Assembly: GCA_949293165.1 (NCBI GenBank)
Contig: CASFCW010000007.1
Coordinates: 1 to 40,108, forward strand
Source: an uncultured bacterium
GTDB taxonomy: Bacteria; Bacillota; Clostridia; Oscillospirales; Oscillospiraceae
Direction: 5' to 3'
Length of the DNA stretch: 40,108 bases
Both the position numbers and the translations under genes were made by a program. Shown piece by piece: positions 1 through 8,229 of this stretch (positions within the stretch are counted from its first letter, which is position 1; every line of letters begins with the position of its first letter). Below the pieces are notes generated by a model, which worked only from the letters and a program-made list of their open reading frames with translations, made no database searches and was not told where the DNA came from.

Positions 1-378
1 CTCTGTGATGGTGCTGGCGCCGCCGGTAATGGCGCCCTGCTTGCCCTCCAGCGCGTCGTCCAGTCCCGTGATTTGCGCGGTGGTGTGGGTGTGGGACGCC
101 GCAGCCGCTCCCAGGGCCGTCCGGGCCGCCGCCGCTGTGGCTGCGCCGGTACCGCCACGGGTAATCGGCAAAGTACCGGATGTAATCTTGCTGGCAGACA
201 ATCCCGGGATCTGGGCAACCGGGATAAGGCCGGAGCTTGTCAGCGTCGCAACCTGAATATTCCCATCCTCACCACCCACAAAAAGCTCCTCGGTGTCGGT
301 GGCGAGGCCGTACTCACCAGGGGCTAAGGTGGGCAATCCCGCCTTGCTGCCCCGTTTAACTTGAATTTTAACTGCCAT
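1..378 (-). CDS. Tail fibre protein, N-terminal part (runs off the left edge)
   Basis: The reading frame opens at an ATG at 378 and stays open to the window edge (126 residues seen). The N-terminus MAVKIQVKRG...LAPGEYGLATDTEELFVGG matches the short N-terminal domain of phage tail fibres and receptor-binding proteins (the major tropism determinant N-terminal type). It is followed by a Gly/Ala-rich stretch with an HTHT motif at about residues 91-94, typical of HxH metal-binding fibre repeats. The start overlaps the stop of the preceding fibre gene (ATGA). The first 45 residues are paralogous to those of the neighbour at 378-1595, so the phage has at least two fibres. Role: host receptor binding (family knowledge). 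Confidence 0.75.
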   Translation of the reverse strand, partial: MAVKIQVKRGSKAGLPTLAPGEYGLATDTEELFVGGEDGNIQVATLTSSGLIPVAQIPGLSASKITSGTLPITRGGTGAATAAAARTALGAAAASHTHTTAQITGLDDALEGKQGAITGGASTITE

Positions 379-1595
379 CAGAATGTCCCCCCGTCAATGG
401 AAGTCAGACTAAGTGTCCCGTCAGAAGCGACGGAGAACCCGGTCCCCGCCTTGATGTGCCCAAGCGCAGAAGCAGACGCCTTTGCGCTGGTGTGGCTGCT
501 GGCCGCCTTGCCGTTGAGCTGGGTCTGAATGGCGGAGGTCACCCCGTCCAGATAGCCCAGCTCCGTGGCGGTGACGGCGGAGATGGACAACTTGCCGGAG
601 CCATCGGACACCAAAGCTCGGCTGGCGGTGAGACCGGTGATATCCGATCTGCCGTGGGTGTGATCCGCCTCAGCAGCTCCGATATCGGAAGGAGCCGTTC
701 CGTGCGGATTGCCACTTTTGATCTGGCTGTGGTCGTAGGCCACCTTACCCCTGTCGCCTCGATAGGCCGTGGAGCTGGTCTCCCCCAGCGCCAGGGATTT
801 GCTGATCTCTACATAGGCAGAGCCGCTCCACCGGTAGGTCAGATTCGTGTCTTTTGCAACATAGATCTTGCCGGTCTCACCAGTTCCGGGGAAAGCGGTT
901 TTGCTGTCATACTCCAGAACGTCGTCCACATAAGACGGGAGCTGATCGGAAGGCACCTTGCCGGAGCTGTCCAGCTCTGCCACTCCGCTGGCCGCCCCCA
1001 GCTTGGACGCCGGGATGGCTCCCACATCTGTGGCACTCAGCGTCACGTTGGCACTCAGCGGCTTTCCATTAATCGTCCGGCTAACCGGGACGTATGTGCC
1101 GGTCAGACTGGGGATCAGAGACACCAGCAGCTTGCCATCCGCCTGTACCACGGGGACATTCCCCTGGGCGGTGCCGGTGTTGACGCTTGCGGCTGTGCCC
1201 AAGCCGGTGATCTTGCTGCTGGGGATGCTGGGAAGGTCAGACACCGCGATGGTTTGCCCGGCAGTCACACGGCCTTTTTGGTCTACCGTCACTTTTGTGT
1301 AGGTGCCCGGCGTCAAAGCGGCAATATCCGCCAACGTAAGTACCAAATTCACGTTTTGCGTTCCGTCAAAGGATACTGCCGGGGCAGTCGCGTCCCCCGA
1401 TGCAGAAAACTTCCGCGCTGTAGCCAACTTTGTTGCGGTGTCGGCCGTACCCCCCTTGGGATTGATATGGACATTCCCGGCCGTGGTGCCAATGTAAACA
1501 TTCCCGGTATCCAGGGCGACAGCCATCTCACCCTGGGCAAGAACCAGGTTAGAAACAGCTTCCTGCAGGCCTCTTTTAATCTGAATGGTTGCCAT
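378..1595 (-). CDS. Tail fibre protein
   Basis: This 405-residue protein starts MATIQIKRGLQEAV, with the same N-terminal module as the next gene (RG..., LAQGEMAVALDTGNVYIG). The body has low-complexity Gly/Ser/Thr/Ala segments and fibre motifs: ITGLGTAASVNTGT near residue 130, PHGTAPSDIGAAEADHTHG near 305, and further ITGLTASRALVSD-type segments. These resemble trimeric phage fibre shafts with HTH metal-binding triplets. A segment near residue 225 (VDDVLEYDSKTAFPGTGETGKIYVAKDTN) is a small domain common in Clostridia phage fibres. The ribosome site lies upstream of 1595. It probably sits on the baseplate and binds host receptors. Confidence 0.8.
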   Translation of the reverse strand: MATIQIKRGLQEAVSNLVLAQGEMAVALDTGNVYIGTTAGNVHINPKGGTADTATKLATARKFSASGDATAPAVSFDGTQNVNLVLTLADIAALTPGTYTKVTVDQKGRVTAGQTIAVSDLPSIPSSKITGLGTAASVNTGTAQGNVPVVQADGKLLVSLIPSLTGTYVPVSRTINGKPLSANVTLSATDVGAIPASKLGAASGVAELDSSGKVPSDQLPSYVDDVLEYDSKTAFPGTGETGKIYVAKDTNLTYRWSGSAYVEISKSLALGETSSTAYRGDRGKVAYDHSQIKSGNPHGTAPSDIGAAEADHTHGRSDITGLTASRALVSDGSGKLSISAVTATELGYLDGVTSAIQTQLNGKAASSHTSAKASASALGHIKAGTGFSVASDGTLSLTSIDGGTF

Positions 1596-1615
1596 TATCT
1601 ACGTCTCCTTCGCTT

Positions 1616-1951
1616 TTACTGCCCGGCGTTTCCATCAATGATCAGGTTTTGGTGGGCACTGGGATTTGCCATGTGTTCCTCCAGCGTCTCTGAGCTGTCC
1701 ACCGCCTCCGTATTGTTCCCGTCCACAAGGAGCATGGTATGGGCAGTAGTCGTATAGTCATGGGCAGACACCGGATCTGTGTCCCACATACCGCAGTCAA
1801 TGTCTGGAATCTGGTCCTTCCGCACTTTGCCTGCGCTGTCCAGGCCGGCCGCCATTTTATCAAGCGTGTCCCAGTTTTCATTAAGCTGGCCGACATCGGC
1901 AATATCATTGTAGTCCGGCTTCTTCAGCTTAAAGTTTTGCGTCTCCGTCAT
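1616..1951 (-). CDS. Tail-associated protein, fibre/baseplate linker type
   Basis: This 111-residue protein starts MTETQNFKLKKPDYNDIADVGQLNENWDTLDK, a signature seen in small Clostridia and Bacillus prophage tail proteins that sit between the XkdU-type baseplate gene and the fibres. The middle (AGKVRKDQIPDID) resembles the short linker peptides in the fibre genes. The ATG overlaps the stop of the upstream baseplate gene (ATGA), which implies translational coupling. No enzyme motif is visible. It may be a fibre adaptor. Confidence 0.65.
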   Translation of the reverse strand: MTETQNFKLKKPDYNDIADVGQLNENWDTLDKMAAGLDSAGKVRKDQIPDIDCGMWDTDPVSAHDYTTTAHTMLLVDGNNTEAVDSSETLEEHMANPSAHQNLIIDGNAGQ

Positions 1952-2490
1952 GGTAATTGCCCCTCTCTCAAATCAGCCCAGGTATTCCCCGACAGCTGAC
2001 CCCACGTGTAAGCCTGCAGCTGCCCCCAGGTGCGATAGGTGTACTGGTAGTCAAAAGTCAGGTGCGCCGGCTTGATCTCCAGGATGGCAGCGGTCAGGTC
2101 CTGGATGTTGGGTGGGACGCCGATGATAGATACAAACTTCACGGTAAACGAATACTGTCCACTGTGCTCTATCACCTCCACATCCCCGTTGACAAACGCG
2201 GCGGCCACTACACGGATCATTTCCAGCGTGGTTGTTCCCTGCCCCCGGATTTTCGAGATAATTCGAGTCCGGCGGAATTGCTCATCCTTCTCCCGTTCCA
2301 CTGAGATTCCAAATGCTCGTTCCCACAGCTCCAGTCCCCATCCCGACGCGGTGGACGGGAAAAGCTGTGCCATGGTGAGATCTACCGACGCTTCCGCCTC
2401 CGCTGCAAGCAACGACAGTACCCTCTGCAGCTCAGCATCCGGGGCGCTGGCCCGGTAGTGCAGCGGCAGCTCCCGGATCAGCTCTCTCAT
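1948..2490 (-). CDS. Baseplate/tail protein, XkdU-like (DUF2313, Mu gp48 family)
   Basis: The 180-residue sequence fits the DUF2313 family: the N-terminus RELIRELPLHYRASAPDAELQRVLSLLA, then FPSTASGWGLELWERAFGI, a motif of phage tail wedge proteins. The C-terminus holds three short WGQL-like repeats (TWGQLQAY, TWGQLSGN, TWADL). The gene lies directly after the baseplate J homologue and overlaps it by 4 bp, the same order as xkdT-xkdU in PBSX. The family belongs to the inner baseplate that attaches fibres. Confidence 0.85.
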   Translation of the reverse strand: MRELIRELPLHYRASAPDAELQRVLSLLAAEAEASVDLTMAQLFPSTASGWGLELWERAFGISVEREKDEQFRRTRIISKIRGQGTTTLEMIRVVAAAFVNGDVEVIEHSGQYSFTVKFVSIIGVPPNIQDLTAAILEIKPAHLTFDYQYTYRTWGQLQAYTWGQLSGNTWADLREGQLP

Positions 2491-3578
2491 CTCAGGGTCA
2501 CCTCCCCCAGCTCAGGAACCTGTCCGGGCTGAAATTGCAGGTCGTTTGTTCCCCCGTTTACCAGCAGGCTGTCCAACGTATCCACTCCGGGGATCGTCAT
2601 CAAGATGGACAGCACCCGGTTATAGTACAGGATGTAGGGCAGATCCTCCTCCGGGCCGTAATAGACCTTTCCGTATTTTGACTCCACCAGCTGCTCCAGG
2701 TAATCCTCCATAGCCGATATAAAGAGGGTCTTTACCTCCTCCAGCGTAGAGCTGGACAGATCCACCTCCGCAGAGATGGAAAGCTCCAGGGCATCCGCCG
2801 TCTCCACGGTGACCGACGCGCCGATGGGGCGGCTGGCCGCGATATTATCCTTCACCGCCTGCAGGATCTCATCCCCCACCGGACTATAACTGCCATCCAC
2901 CACGGTGACGCCCACAGTGCCAGGCCCCTGGGCCAGCTCTACGACCTTGGCCTGGCCCACGCCGTCCACCTCCATGGCCCACTGGCGGTAGTCCCAGCCG
3001 TTGCCGGAGGTCCTGGGCCGCTGCCGGGCTTCCGCGATCCGGGCATAAAGGGCGGCGTCGCTCTCCCGATCCGTCCCTCCGGTGGCCTGGTCGTTGACGT
3101 AGCCGTCCAGCCCTGGAAGATTGACCTGCATCCCGGTGAGGGAGCCGAGCGGAATGTTGTAGGCGCTGCCTGCAGCCTGGGCAGTCAGATGTCCCACCGC
3201 GCTGCCACTGTCCCCAATGGTTACCTCGGTGTCCAAATTGAACACCAGGGCATCCTTTGTCAAAAACCGGGTCCCCTGTGGGATTCGGGTGCCCGGGGTA
3301 CCGGTAAAGGTCACGCCACAGCTCGCTTTAGTTCCCTCAAGTCTGGTCAGGCCCAGGTAATCCCCAGCCACCAGATCCAGGAAAGGCCCGCTGCTGGCAT
3401 CTACAAACAGCATAGACAGCACCCCTGGCAGGGCCTTATACAGGCTGCTGACCATTTGACAGACAGGCCCCACTACGCCGTCGGCATAGGAGCCTGCCAT
3501 GGTGGACACCCCCAGCCCCTCATTGATTTGGGCTAATGTTTCTTTCTTCAGATTTTCCGTGGTGCGATCCTCAAACAC
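2487..3578 (-). CDS. Baseplate wedge protein J-like (XkdT / Mu gp47 type)
   Basis: A 363-residue protein beginning at a GTG at 3578. Longer versions of this frame start at 3641, but GTG at 3578 has a GGGGAGGT ribosome site about 9 bp upstream and overlaps the previous stop by only 6 bp. Baseplate J features are present: the region GTKASCGVTFTGTPGTRIPQGTRF, then YNIPLGSLT, and GTDRESDAALYARIAEARQRPRTSGNGWDYRQWAMEVDGVGQAKVVE, which is the most conserved stretch of the family. It forms the baseplate wedge that opens during sheath contraction. It lies between XkdS-like and XkdU-like genes. Confidence 0.92.
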   Translation of the reverse strand: MFEDRTTENLKKETLAQINEGLGVSTMAGSYADGVVGPVCQMVSSLYKALPGVLSMLFVDASSGPFLDLVAGDYLGLTRLEGTKASCGVTFTGTPGTRIPQGTRFLTKDALVFNLDTEVTIGDSGSAVGHLTAQAAGSAYNIPLGSLTGMQVNLPGLDGYVNDQATGGTDRESDAALYARIAEARQRPRTSGNGWDYRQWAMEVDGVGQAKVVELAQGPGTVGVTVVDGSYSPVGDEILQAVKDNIAASRPIGASVTVETADALELSISAEVDLSSSTLEEVKTLFISAMEDYLEQLVESKYGKVYYGPEEDLPYILYYNRVLSILMTIPGVDTLDSLLVNGGTNDLQFQPGQVPELGEVTLR

Positions 3579-3987
3579 GCATGTCCACCTCCCCATAGAC
3601 GGTAGCGATCCGGACATCCAGGTGGAGGGTGTCTCCCTCAAACCGGCTGTCCGTCACCTGCACCTCCCGGATGTAAGGGCTGACCAGCAGGGCCTCCTCC
3701 ACATACCGGCGGGCCTCCGCCAGCTTTGTGTCGGCGGTATATGGGTGCCCCACCAGAGCCTCCAGCTCGCAGCCGTAGCTCCAGGAAAAGGAGGGGTAAC
3801 GATACCGGGCGGTCATGATGCACCGCCAGGCCCATCCCTTCACCGCCTCCAGGCCGCTGACCATCACCGGACTGCCTCCCGACCAGACTGGCGTACCGCT
3901 GCCATAGTCCATTTTGACATCCTGATAGACGGGCAGCCCTGCCGCCGTTTCACCCTGGCCGGCGGTGAACATGGGAAACAGGCTCAT
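3571..3987 (-). CDS. Baseplate protein XkdS-like (DUF2634, gp25-like wedge)
   Basis: A 138-residue protein with the pattern of the XkdS/gp25-like wedge family: a central YRYPSFSWSYGCELEALVG followed by EARRYVEEALLVSPYIREVQV and an ending with a beta-rich DTLHLDVRIATVYGEVDMRV. Its ATG overlaps the stop of the XkdR-like gene, so translation is probably coupled. Gene order (XkdR, S, T, U) supports the assignment. Confidence 0.88.
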   Translation of the reverse strand: MSLFPMFTAGQGETAAGLPVYQDVKMDYGSGTPVWSGGSPVMVSGLEAVKGWAWRCIMTARYRYPSFSWSYGCELEALVGHPYTADTKLAEARRYVEEALLVSPYIREVQVTDSRFEGDTLHLDVRIATVYGEVDMRV

Positions 3988-4361
3988 AAGCTCACCACCT
4001 TACAGATCAGAGCGAATGTCTGCCAATCCTGGGTGGCCAGCACCACCAGATCCCCTGCAGCCAGGCCAAAGCCACTGCGGCTCAGATCTCCGGGATCTAC
4101 CTCCACCGTAACAGAGCCGCCCCGACTGTCCGTCCCGGTGAGCGTGCCGCCCAGGCCGTAGTCATACCCTGCCAGCAGGGCGGGGTTGATCCGGATGTCC
4201 CGTGCCGTCAGCTCCAGGCCGCCGCACCGCACCCGTAAGCCCTGGGGGCTGCCTGTGGTCAGCACCTGGCCCATCGCAATCTGGGCGGGCTGCTGTCCCC
4301 GATCGTTCACCCGGAACATGGAGTCCAGGATGACGCCGGCGCTCTCCTCCAGTGATTTCAT
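3984..4361 (-). CDS. Baseplate protein XkdR-like (DUF2577)
   Basis: A 125-residue protein chosen to start at the ATG at 4361 (MKSLEESAGVILDSMF). The frame is open further upstream, but that part lies antisense-frame inside the XkdQ-like gene. The stop of XkdQ overlaps this start as ATGA. The content fits DUF2577: a helix, then the beta-rich segment GQVLTTGSPQGLRVRCGGLELTARDIRINPALLAGYDY, and GDLVVLATQDWQTFALICKVV at the end. Members sit in the baseplate between the hub and wedge proteins. Confidence 0.82.
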   Translation of the reverse strand: MKSLEESAGVILDSMFRVNDRGQQPAQIAMGQVLTTGSPQGLRVRCGGLELTARDIRINPALLAGYDYGLGGTLTGTDSRGGSVTVEVDPGDLSRSGFGLAAGDLVVLATQDWQTFALICKVVSL

Positions 4362-5347
4362 TTCAGTTCCCTCCCCGCTGTGGTCTCGTCCATGATGTTT
4401 CGGAAATTCAGGGTGAATTTCCCGTAGTGATTTCCGTTTTTCCAGGTGTGTGTGTCCCCATCCACCCAGAAAAGGCCGCTTACCCCGCTGCCGGTGTCCT
4501 GCAGGATCACCGCTTCCCCGGTGATCAGAGACAGGGGCGGCTCCAGCAGCTCCACAGTCAGCTTTTGCTGCGGCCCATAATCCTCCAGGACGGCCGCCGC
4601 CTCGCTGGACATATCCTCGCCCTGCCCCTGGGTTAAAACCCGCTGCAGGCGGCCGTTGAGGGCCTGGGAGGCCCCGTCCTCCACCACCCGGAGCAAAGCC
4701 CCGGTGTCGGAATAAATGGCCACCCGGTTGCACAGGTTTTCCACGCTCCAGGTGTTGGTCACCGACATGGTCTCCCGGACGGTCAGGGAGGCAGCGGTGG
4801 GCTTCTCCCGCACCTCCAGCTCTCCCCGGCCGGTGAAGCGGATGAAGAACCTCCGCCCCGTCTGTTCCCCCGCCCGGGTGTAGAGATCCATCAGGATCTT
4901 GTCCAGGGCCACGCCGGGGTATTTCCGGCTCACCACCGCGCCGGCGGCAGCAATCGAGCCGGTGGGGATGCCAAATTCCCCGCAAATGGCGGCCGCCGCC
5001 GCCTCCGGGGCTACACCGGCAAAGGAATAAAACCCCTGATTGCCCGCCAGGAACCGCCCGCCGTCCAGGGCGGACAGATCTGCCACCTGGGTCTGGGTGC
5101 TGGTGGTGGTGGTAAGCAGCTGCCCGGTGAATCGCACCTCATCCCCGACGGATAGGATCAGTGCCGCCCCTTCCTCCAGGGGCAGGGGCTCCACGCTGCC
5201 GTCCCTGGGAGCTGCCAGGGAGACGCGCAGCTCCCGGGCAGTCTGCCGGATGTCTCCGATCCAGGACATGGACTGTACCAGCCCGGTCACATCCCGCATA
5301 GCGGAGCCACCCGGCTCCACCAGGCGGAGAGAATAACTGTCAGCCAT
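4358..5347 (-). CDS. Baseplate hub protein XkdQ-like
   Basis: A 329-residue protein. It has the hub protein layout: an N-terminal beta domain (RDVTGLVQSMSWIGDIRQTARELRVSLA), then an insert TGQLLTTTTSTQTQVADLSALDGGRFLAGNQGFYSF, an alpha/beta part with AAAAICGEFGIPTGSIA, and a C-terminal beta domain ending FWVDGDTHTWKNGNHYGKFTLNF. This is the XkdQ/late-control D type of fold known from PBSX and P2-like tails. It lies between the LysM protein and XkdR. No hydrolase motif is visible. Confidence 0.85.
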   Translation of the reverse strand: MADSYSLRLVEPGGSAMRDVTGLVQSMSWIGDIRQTARELRVSLAAPRDGSVEPLPLEEGAALILSVGDEVRFTGQLLTTTTSTQTQVADLSALDGGRFLAGNQGFYSFAGVAPEAAAAAICGEFGIPTGSIAAAGAVVSRKYPGVALDKILMDLYTRAGEQTGRRFFIRFTGRGELEVREKPTAASLTVRETMSVTNTWSVENLCNRVAIYSDTGALLRVVEDGASQALNGRLQRVLTQGQGEDMSSEAAAVLEDYGPQQKLTVELLEPPLSLITGEAVILQDTGSGVSGLFWVDGDTHTWKNGNHYGKFTLNFRNIMDETTAGRELK

Positions 5348-5356
5348 GGGCGCCTC

Positions 5357-6112
5357 CTATCCCGCAAATCTCCAGGACTGGCTCACCGTATCCCAAACCG
5401 TCCCGATGGAGTCGGCCAACGCCTGGCTGGTGCTGGCCGTCCGGGCTGCCGGCAGATCGGACAACGCCGGGATGGTGAGCACCTGGCCGGGATAGATCAG
5501 GTTTGGGTTGGTGATCTGGGGATTGGCAGCGGCAATCCTGGTATAGTAGCTGCCGTTTTGCTGCCCGTAGAATTGCTCGGCGATCCGCCACAGGCTGTCC
5601 CCGGACTGCACGGTGTAGGTTTTGGCGGAGGCCGTTCCGGTCTGGCAGTCCCGTCCCGTCTGGGCGGCGCCGCCGGACACGGCCAGGGCCGGAGCCTTGG
5701 GCTGCACCCACTGGCGCATGACTATGGTCACGTAGAGGTCGTTGGTGCCGTCCCGCTCCCCCTGGCTCACCTCCTCCAGAATCACCGACGCATTGACGGG
5801 GGTGCCGGACACGATCCAGCGGAGCTTGGCCGCCTTGTCGCACCAGGTCTGGAGGGTGTAGAGGTATTCATAGGGGGCGGCCCGTGCGCCGGGCACACAG
5901 AACGGGTACAGCTGGGCGGGCAGCAGCACGTCGGACAGGGTGCAGTCCCCCATCCGGATGCCGCCGGGTAGATTGATCTCCCCCACCTGATCCAGCCGCA
6001 CCGTCTCCACGGCGCTGAGATGCCGCCAGTGGTAGCTGGCCGGGGTCACCGGGAGCACCAGCTCCGTGCCGGTGGCCTCCTCCAGAAAAGACATGATCCG
6101 CAGCGCCATCAT
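5357..6112 (-). CDS. LysM-containing tail protein, XkdP-like
   Basis: A 251-residue protein. The N-terminal 130 residues form a tail-tip domain (TELVLPVTPASYHWRHL...IRMGDCTLSDVLLPAQLYPF). A LysM domain follows at about residues 167-214 (YTVQSGDSLWRIAEQFYG ... IYPGQVLTIPAL), which binds peptidoglycan-type sugars. The tail end has a WDTVSQSWRF motif. It corresponds to XkdP of PBSX, a hub cap/initiator protein that contacts the tape measure. Its start overlaps the stop of the tape measure gene. Confidence 0.88.
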   Translation of the reverse strand: MMALRIMSFLEEATGTELVLPVTPASYHWRHLSAVETVRLDQVGEINLPGGIRMGDCTLSDVLLPAQLYPFCVPGARAAPYEYLYTLQTWCDKAAKLRWIVSGTPVNASVILEEVSQGERDGTNDLYVTIVMRQWVQPKAPALAVSGGAAQTGRDCQTGTASAKTYTVQSGDSLWRIAEQFYGQQNGSYYTRIAAANPQITNPNLIYPGQVLTIPALSDLPAARTASTSQALADSIGTVWDTVSQSWRFAG

Positions 6113-8229
6113 CCACCTCCATATCCCGCCGCCAGTTTGACGGCAATCGCGTCCGCCAGGGCCTCAGCCACCGCCTCCGCCGTCAGATCTGCGCCGAAGG
6201 TATTGCCGCTGACGGTGATCTGGATGGGACGGCTGCTGTCCCTCTCCCGGGCCTCCCGGGCGGTCAGTACACGCTCATCTTCATGGAGGATGGCGGGGTA
6301 GTTGTCATAGGGGACACGGTACAGGCCGAAAGCGTGGCTTCTACCCTCCCGAATGGTCAGGGGTGCACCGTCATATTGTTCATCTGGGGAGTCCAGATGG
6401 ATGAACGGCGCATATTCGAGAAAATCGTTCAGCAGCTTCTCGCCCAGACCGATAGACTGCGCCTGCTCTGTTTCATATTCCTGCATCCACGGGGCATTTT
6501 TCAGTGCAGCGGTGTTCTCACGGATGGCGGTGATCTGATCCAGATTGACATCATGGAGCTGCTGGGCCATGTCGCTGGCGTCATAATTGCTATCCGCCAT
6601 GACCTGGGCTTCCTCCATCAGGGCCTCGATCTGGGCGGCAATTACCGCCTTATCCTCCTCGGTAGCTGTCTGATACTGGTTCACCAGGTCAGTGTACTGG
6701 TTGTGCATAGACTCCAGCTTCGCAGCCTGCCCTTCACTGTACACCGTGGTTTCTGCCCCCTGGGTCAGGGCGGCCATAGCCTCCCTGTCATACTGGCGAG
6801 CCAGGTTTTCCGAAATGGCGCGGCCTTCTCCGATGATGGCGTTAGCCTCAGAAATTGCCTCACCCAGTGTACCCCCATAGGCGTCAATATCAGCCTGGAG
6901 GCCTTCTTTCGACTTTTCGTTGTAGGCGTCGCCCATGGCGTTGTTGATCTCCGTCATGGCGTCCTCCAGCGTGGAGGTTAGGCCGGGAAACGTCTGGGCC
7001 ATGGCCTCCATGGCCCCGCTGTACTGATCCACCATTCCCTGCTGGATAATGTCGACTGCGTCCTGCCCCTTGATCTCGCCTTTGGAGATCATGTCGTAGA
7101 TCTCACCCTGGGTCTTCCCCATGGTCTCGCTCAGCATCTCGATCACGTCCACACCGCGATCCTGGAAGATATTCAAATACTCCAGAGTCGTTTTGCCGGA
7201 GGACTCCATCCGGCTCATAGCCTGGGCCATATACTCCATGTCGGAAGCGGTTACGCCCACTGCGCTGCCCGCATCGCCGATGGCCGTGATCAGCTCCAGC
7301 ATCCGGTCCGGCGCATCTCCAAACCCCGTAGCCAGGGCGCGGGAAATGCCAGTCAGATCCTCGTACTCCATGGGGGTATCTGCCGCAGTCTGACGTAGAT
7401 CAGCCAGAAACTGGTCACCAACCTCATCTCCCAGCAGCCGATTAAAAGCGATTGCGTCCAGCTCCCGCTGGGCGGCGGTGTCACCGCCGCTGCTCAGGCT
7501 ATCGTCGGTAGCTGCGGATGCCGTGTCATACGCCCCGGTATAATAGTTGATGAATGCCTGATCCATCCCCTGAATCATCTGGGTCCCACCTTGGATAAGT
7601 CCCAGGCCGCCGCCGATTATGCTACCAACCACAGATCCTGTTGGCCCAAGAAGAGACCCCATAGCCGCCCCGGACACAGCTCCGCCGATGGCGGAGGAGG
7701 CAATCCCGCCCACGCTGCTGCCCAGGGCGGAGGAGACCGCCGCGTTGGTGATCTCCAGGGCGGCGTCTCCCGCCATATCCAGCAGCCCGGCGGTACCCAA
7801 CGCCCCCAACAAAGAGGAGCCTCCTGTCCCCGCCCGGTTTTCGGCTCTGGTGATCGCTCCCGTACTGTCCAGCAGATCCTGAGTAGTGGCCCGGGCCTGC
7901 TTGCTCACCAGGCTCAGCTGGTTGCGGATATTTTCATAGTTTTTAGACGCCGTTTCAAAGTTGGCCCGGGCTGCCTCCCGATCCGCCTCTGTGGCCGTAT
8001 CCCCCAGCTCCTCCAGCTCCTTTTTGGCCTGGGCTAACTGGCGGCGTGCGTCCGTAAGGTCAATGTTCTTCAGCTGAAGCCGGGCATTTTCCAATGTTTC
8101 CAGCCGCTGCTGCAGCCCCTCGGCATCGTCCTTAAACTCAAGCATGGCCGACCGCATTTTCCGGACTGACTCGCTCACGTTGTCAGTCACGGAAAACGCA
8201 ATACTGGCGTCCGTTTTTCTGCCGGCCAT
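6109..8229 (-). CDS. Tail tape measure protein
   Basis: A 706-residue protein that sets tail length. Layout: coiled-coil N-terminus (residues 1-130, rich in Glu/Lys/Leu: LQQRLETLENARLQLKNIDLTDARRQLAQAKKELEEL); a Gly/Ala-rich hydrophobic stretch at about 140-240 that could cross a membrane during DNA ejection; a helical middle; and a C-terminal part HEDERVLTAREARERDSSRPIQITVSGNTF, a motif common near the end of tape measure proteins. The start ATG overlaps the end of the chaperone frameshift product (ATGA). It is the longest tail gene, as expected, but short for a myophage, so the tail should be short. Confidence 0.93.
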   Translation of the reverse strand: MAGRKTDASIAFSVTDNVSESVRKMRSAMLEFKDDAEGLQQRLETLENARLQLKNIDLTDARRQLAQAKKELEELGDTATEADREAARANFETASKNYENIRNQLSLVSKQARATTQDLLDSTGAITRAENRAGTGGSSLLGALGTAGLLDMAGDAALEITNAAVSSALGSSVGGIASSAIGGAVSGAAMGSLLGPTGSVVGSIIGGGLGLIQGGTQMIQGMDQAFINYYTGAYDTASAATDDSLSSGGDTAAQRELDAIAFNRLLGDEVGDQFLADLRQTAADTPMEYEDLTGISRALATGFGDAPDRMLELITAIGDAGSAVGVTASDMEYMAQAMSRMESSGKTTLEYLNIFQDRGVDVIEMLSETMGKTQGEIYDMISKGEIKGQDAVDIIQQGMVDQYSGAMEAMAQTFPGLTSTLEDAMTEINNAMGDAYNEKSKEGLQADIDAYGGTLGEAISEANAIIGEGRAISENLARQYDREAMAALTQGAETTVYSEGQAAKLESMHNQYTDLVNQYQTATEEDKAVIAAQIEALMEEAQVMADSNYDASDMAQQLHDVNLDQITAIRENTAALKNAPWMQEYETEQAQSIGLGEKLLNDFLEYAPFIHLDSPDEQYDGAPLTIREGRSHAFGLYRVPYDNYPAILHEDERVLTAREARERDSSRPIQITVSGNTFGADLTAEAVAEALADAIAVKLAAGYGGG

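Noticed and set aside
3579-3641. Longer start of the baseplate J gene at 3641
   Set aside because: The extra residues have no baseplate character and overlap the preceding gene by 71 bp; the GTG at 3578 has a good ribosome site.
4362-4985. Long open frame upstream of the XkdR-like gene
   Set aside because: It is an out-of-frame shadow of the XkdQ-like gene, very rich in Gly and Arg with no domain.
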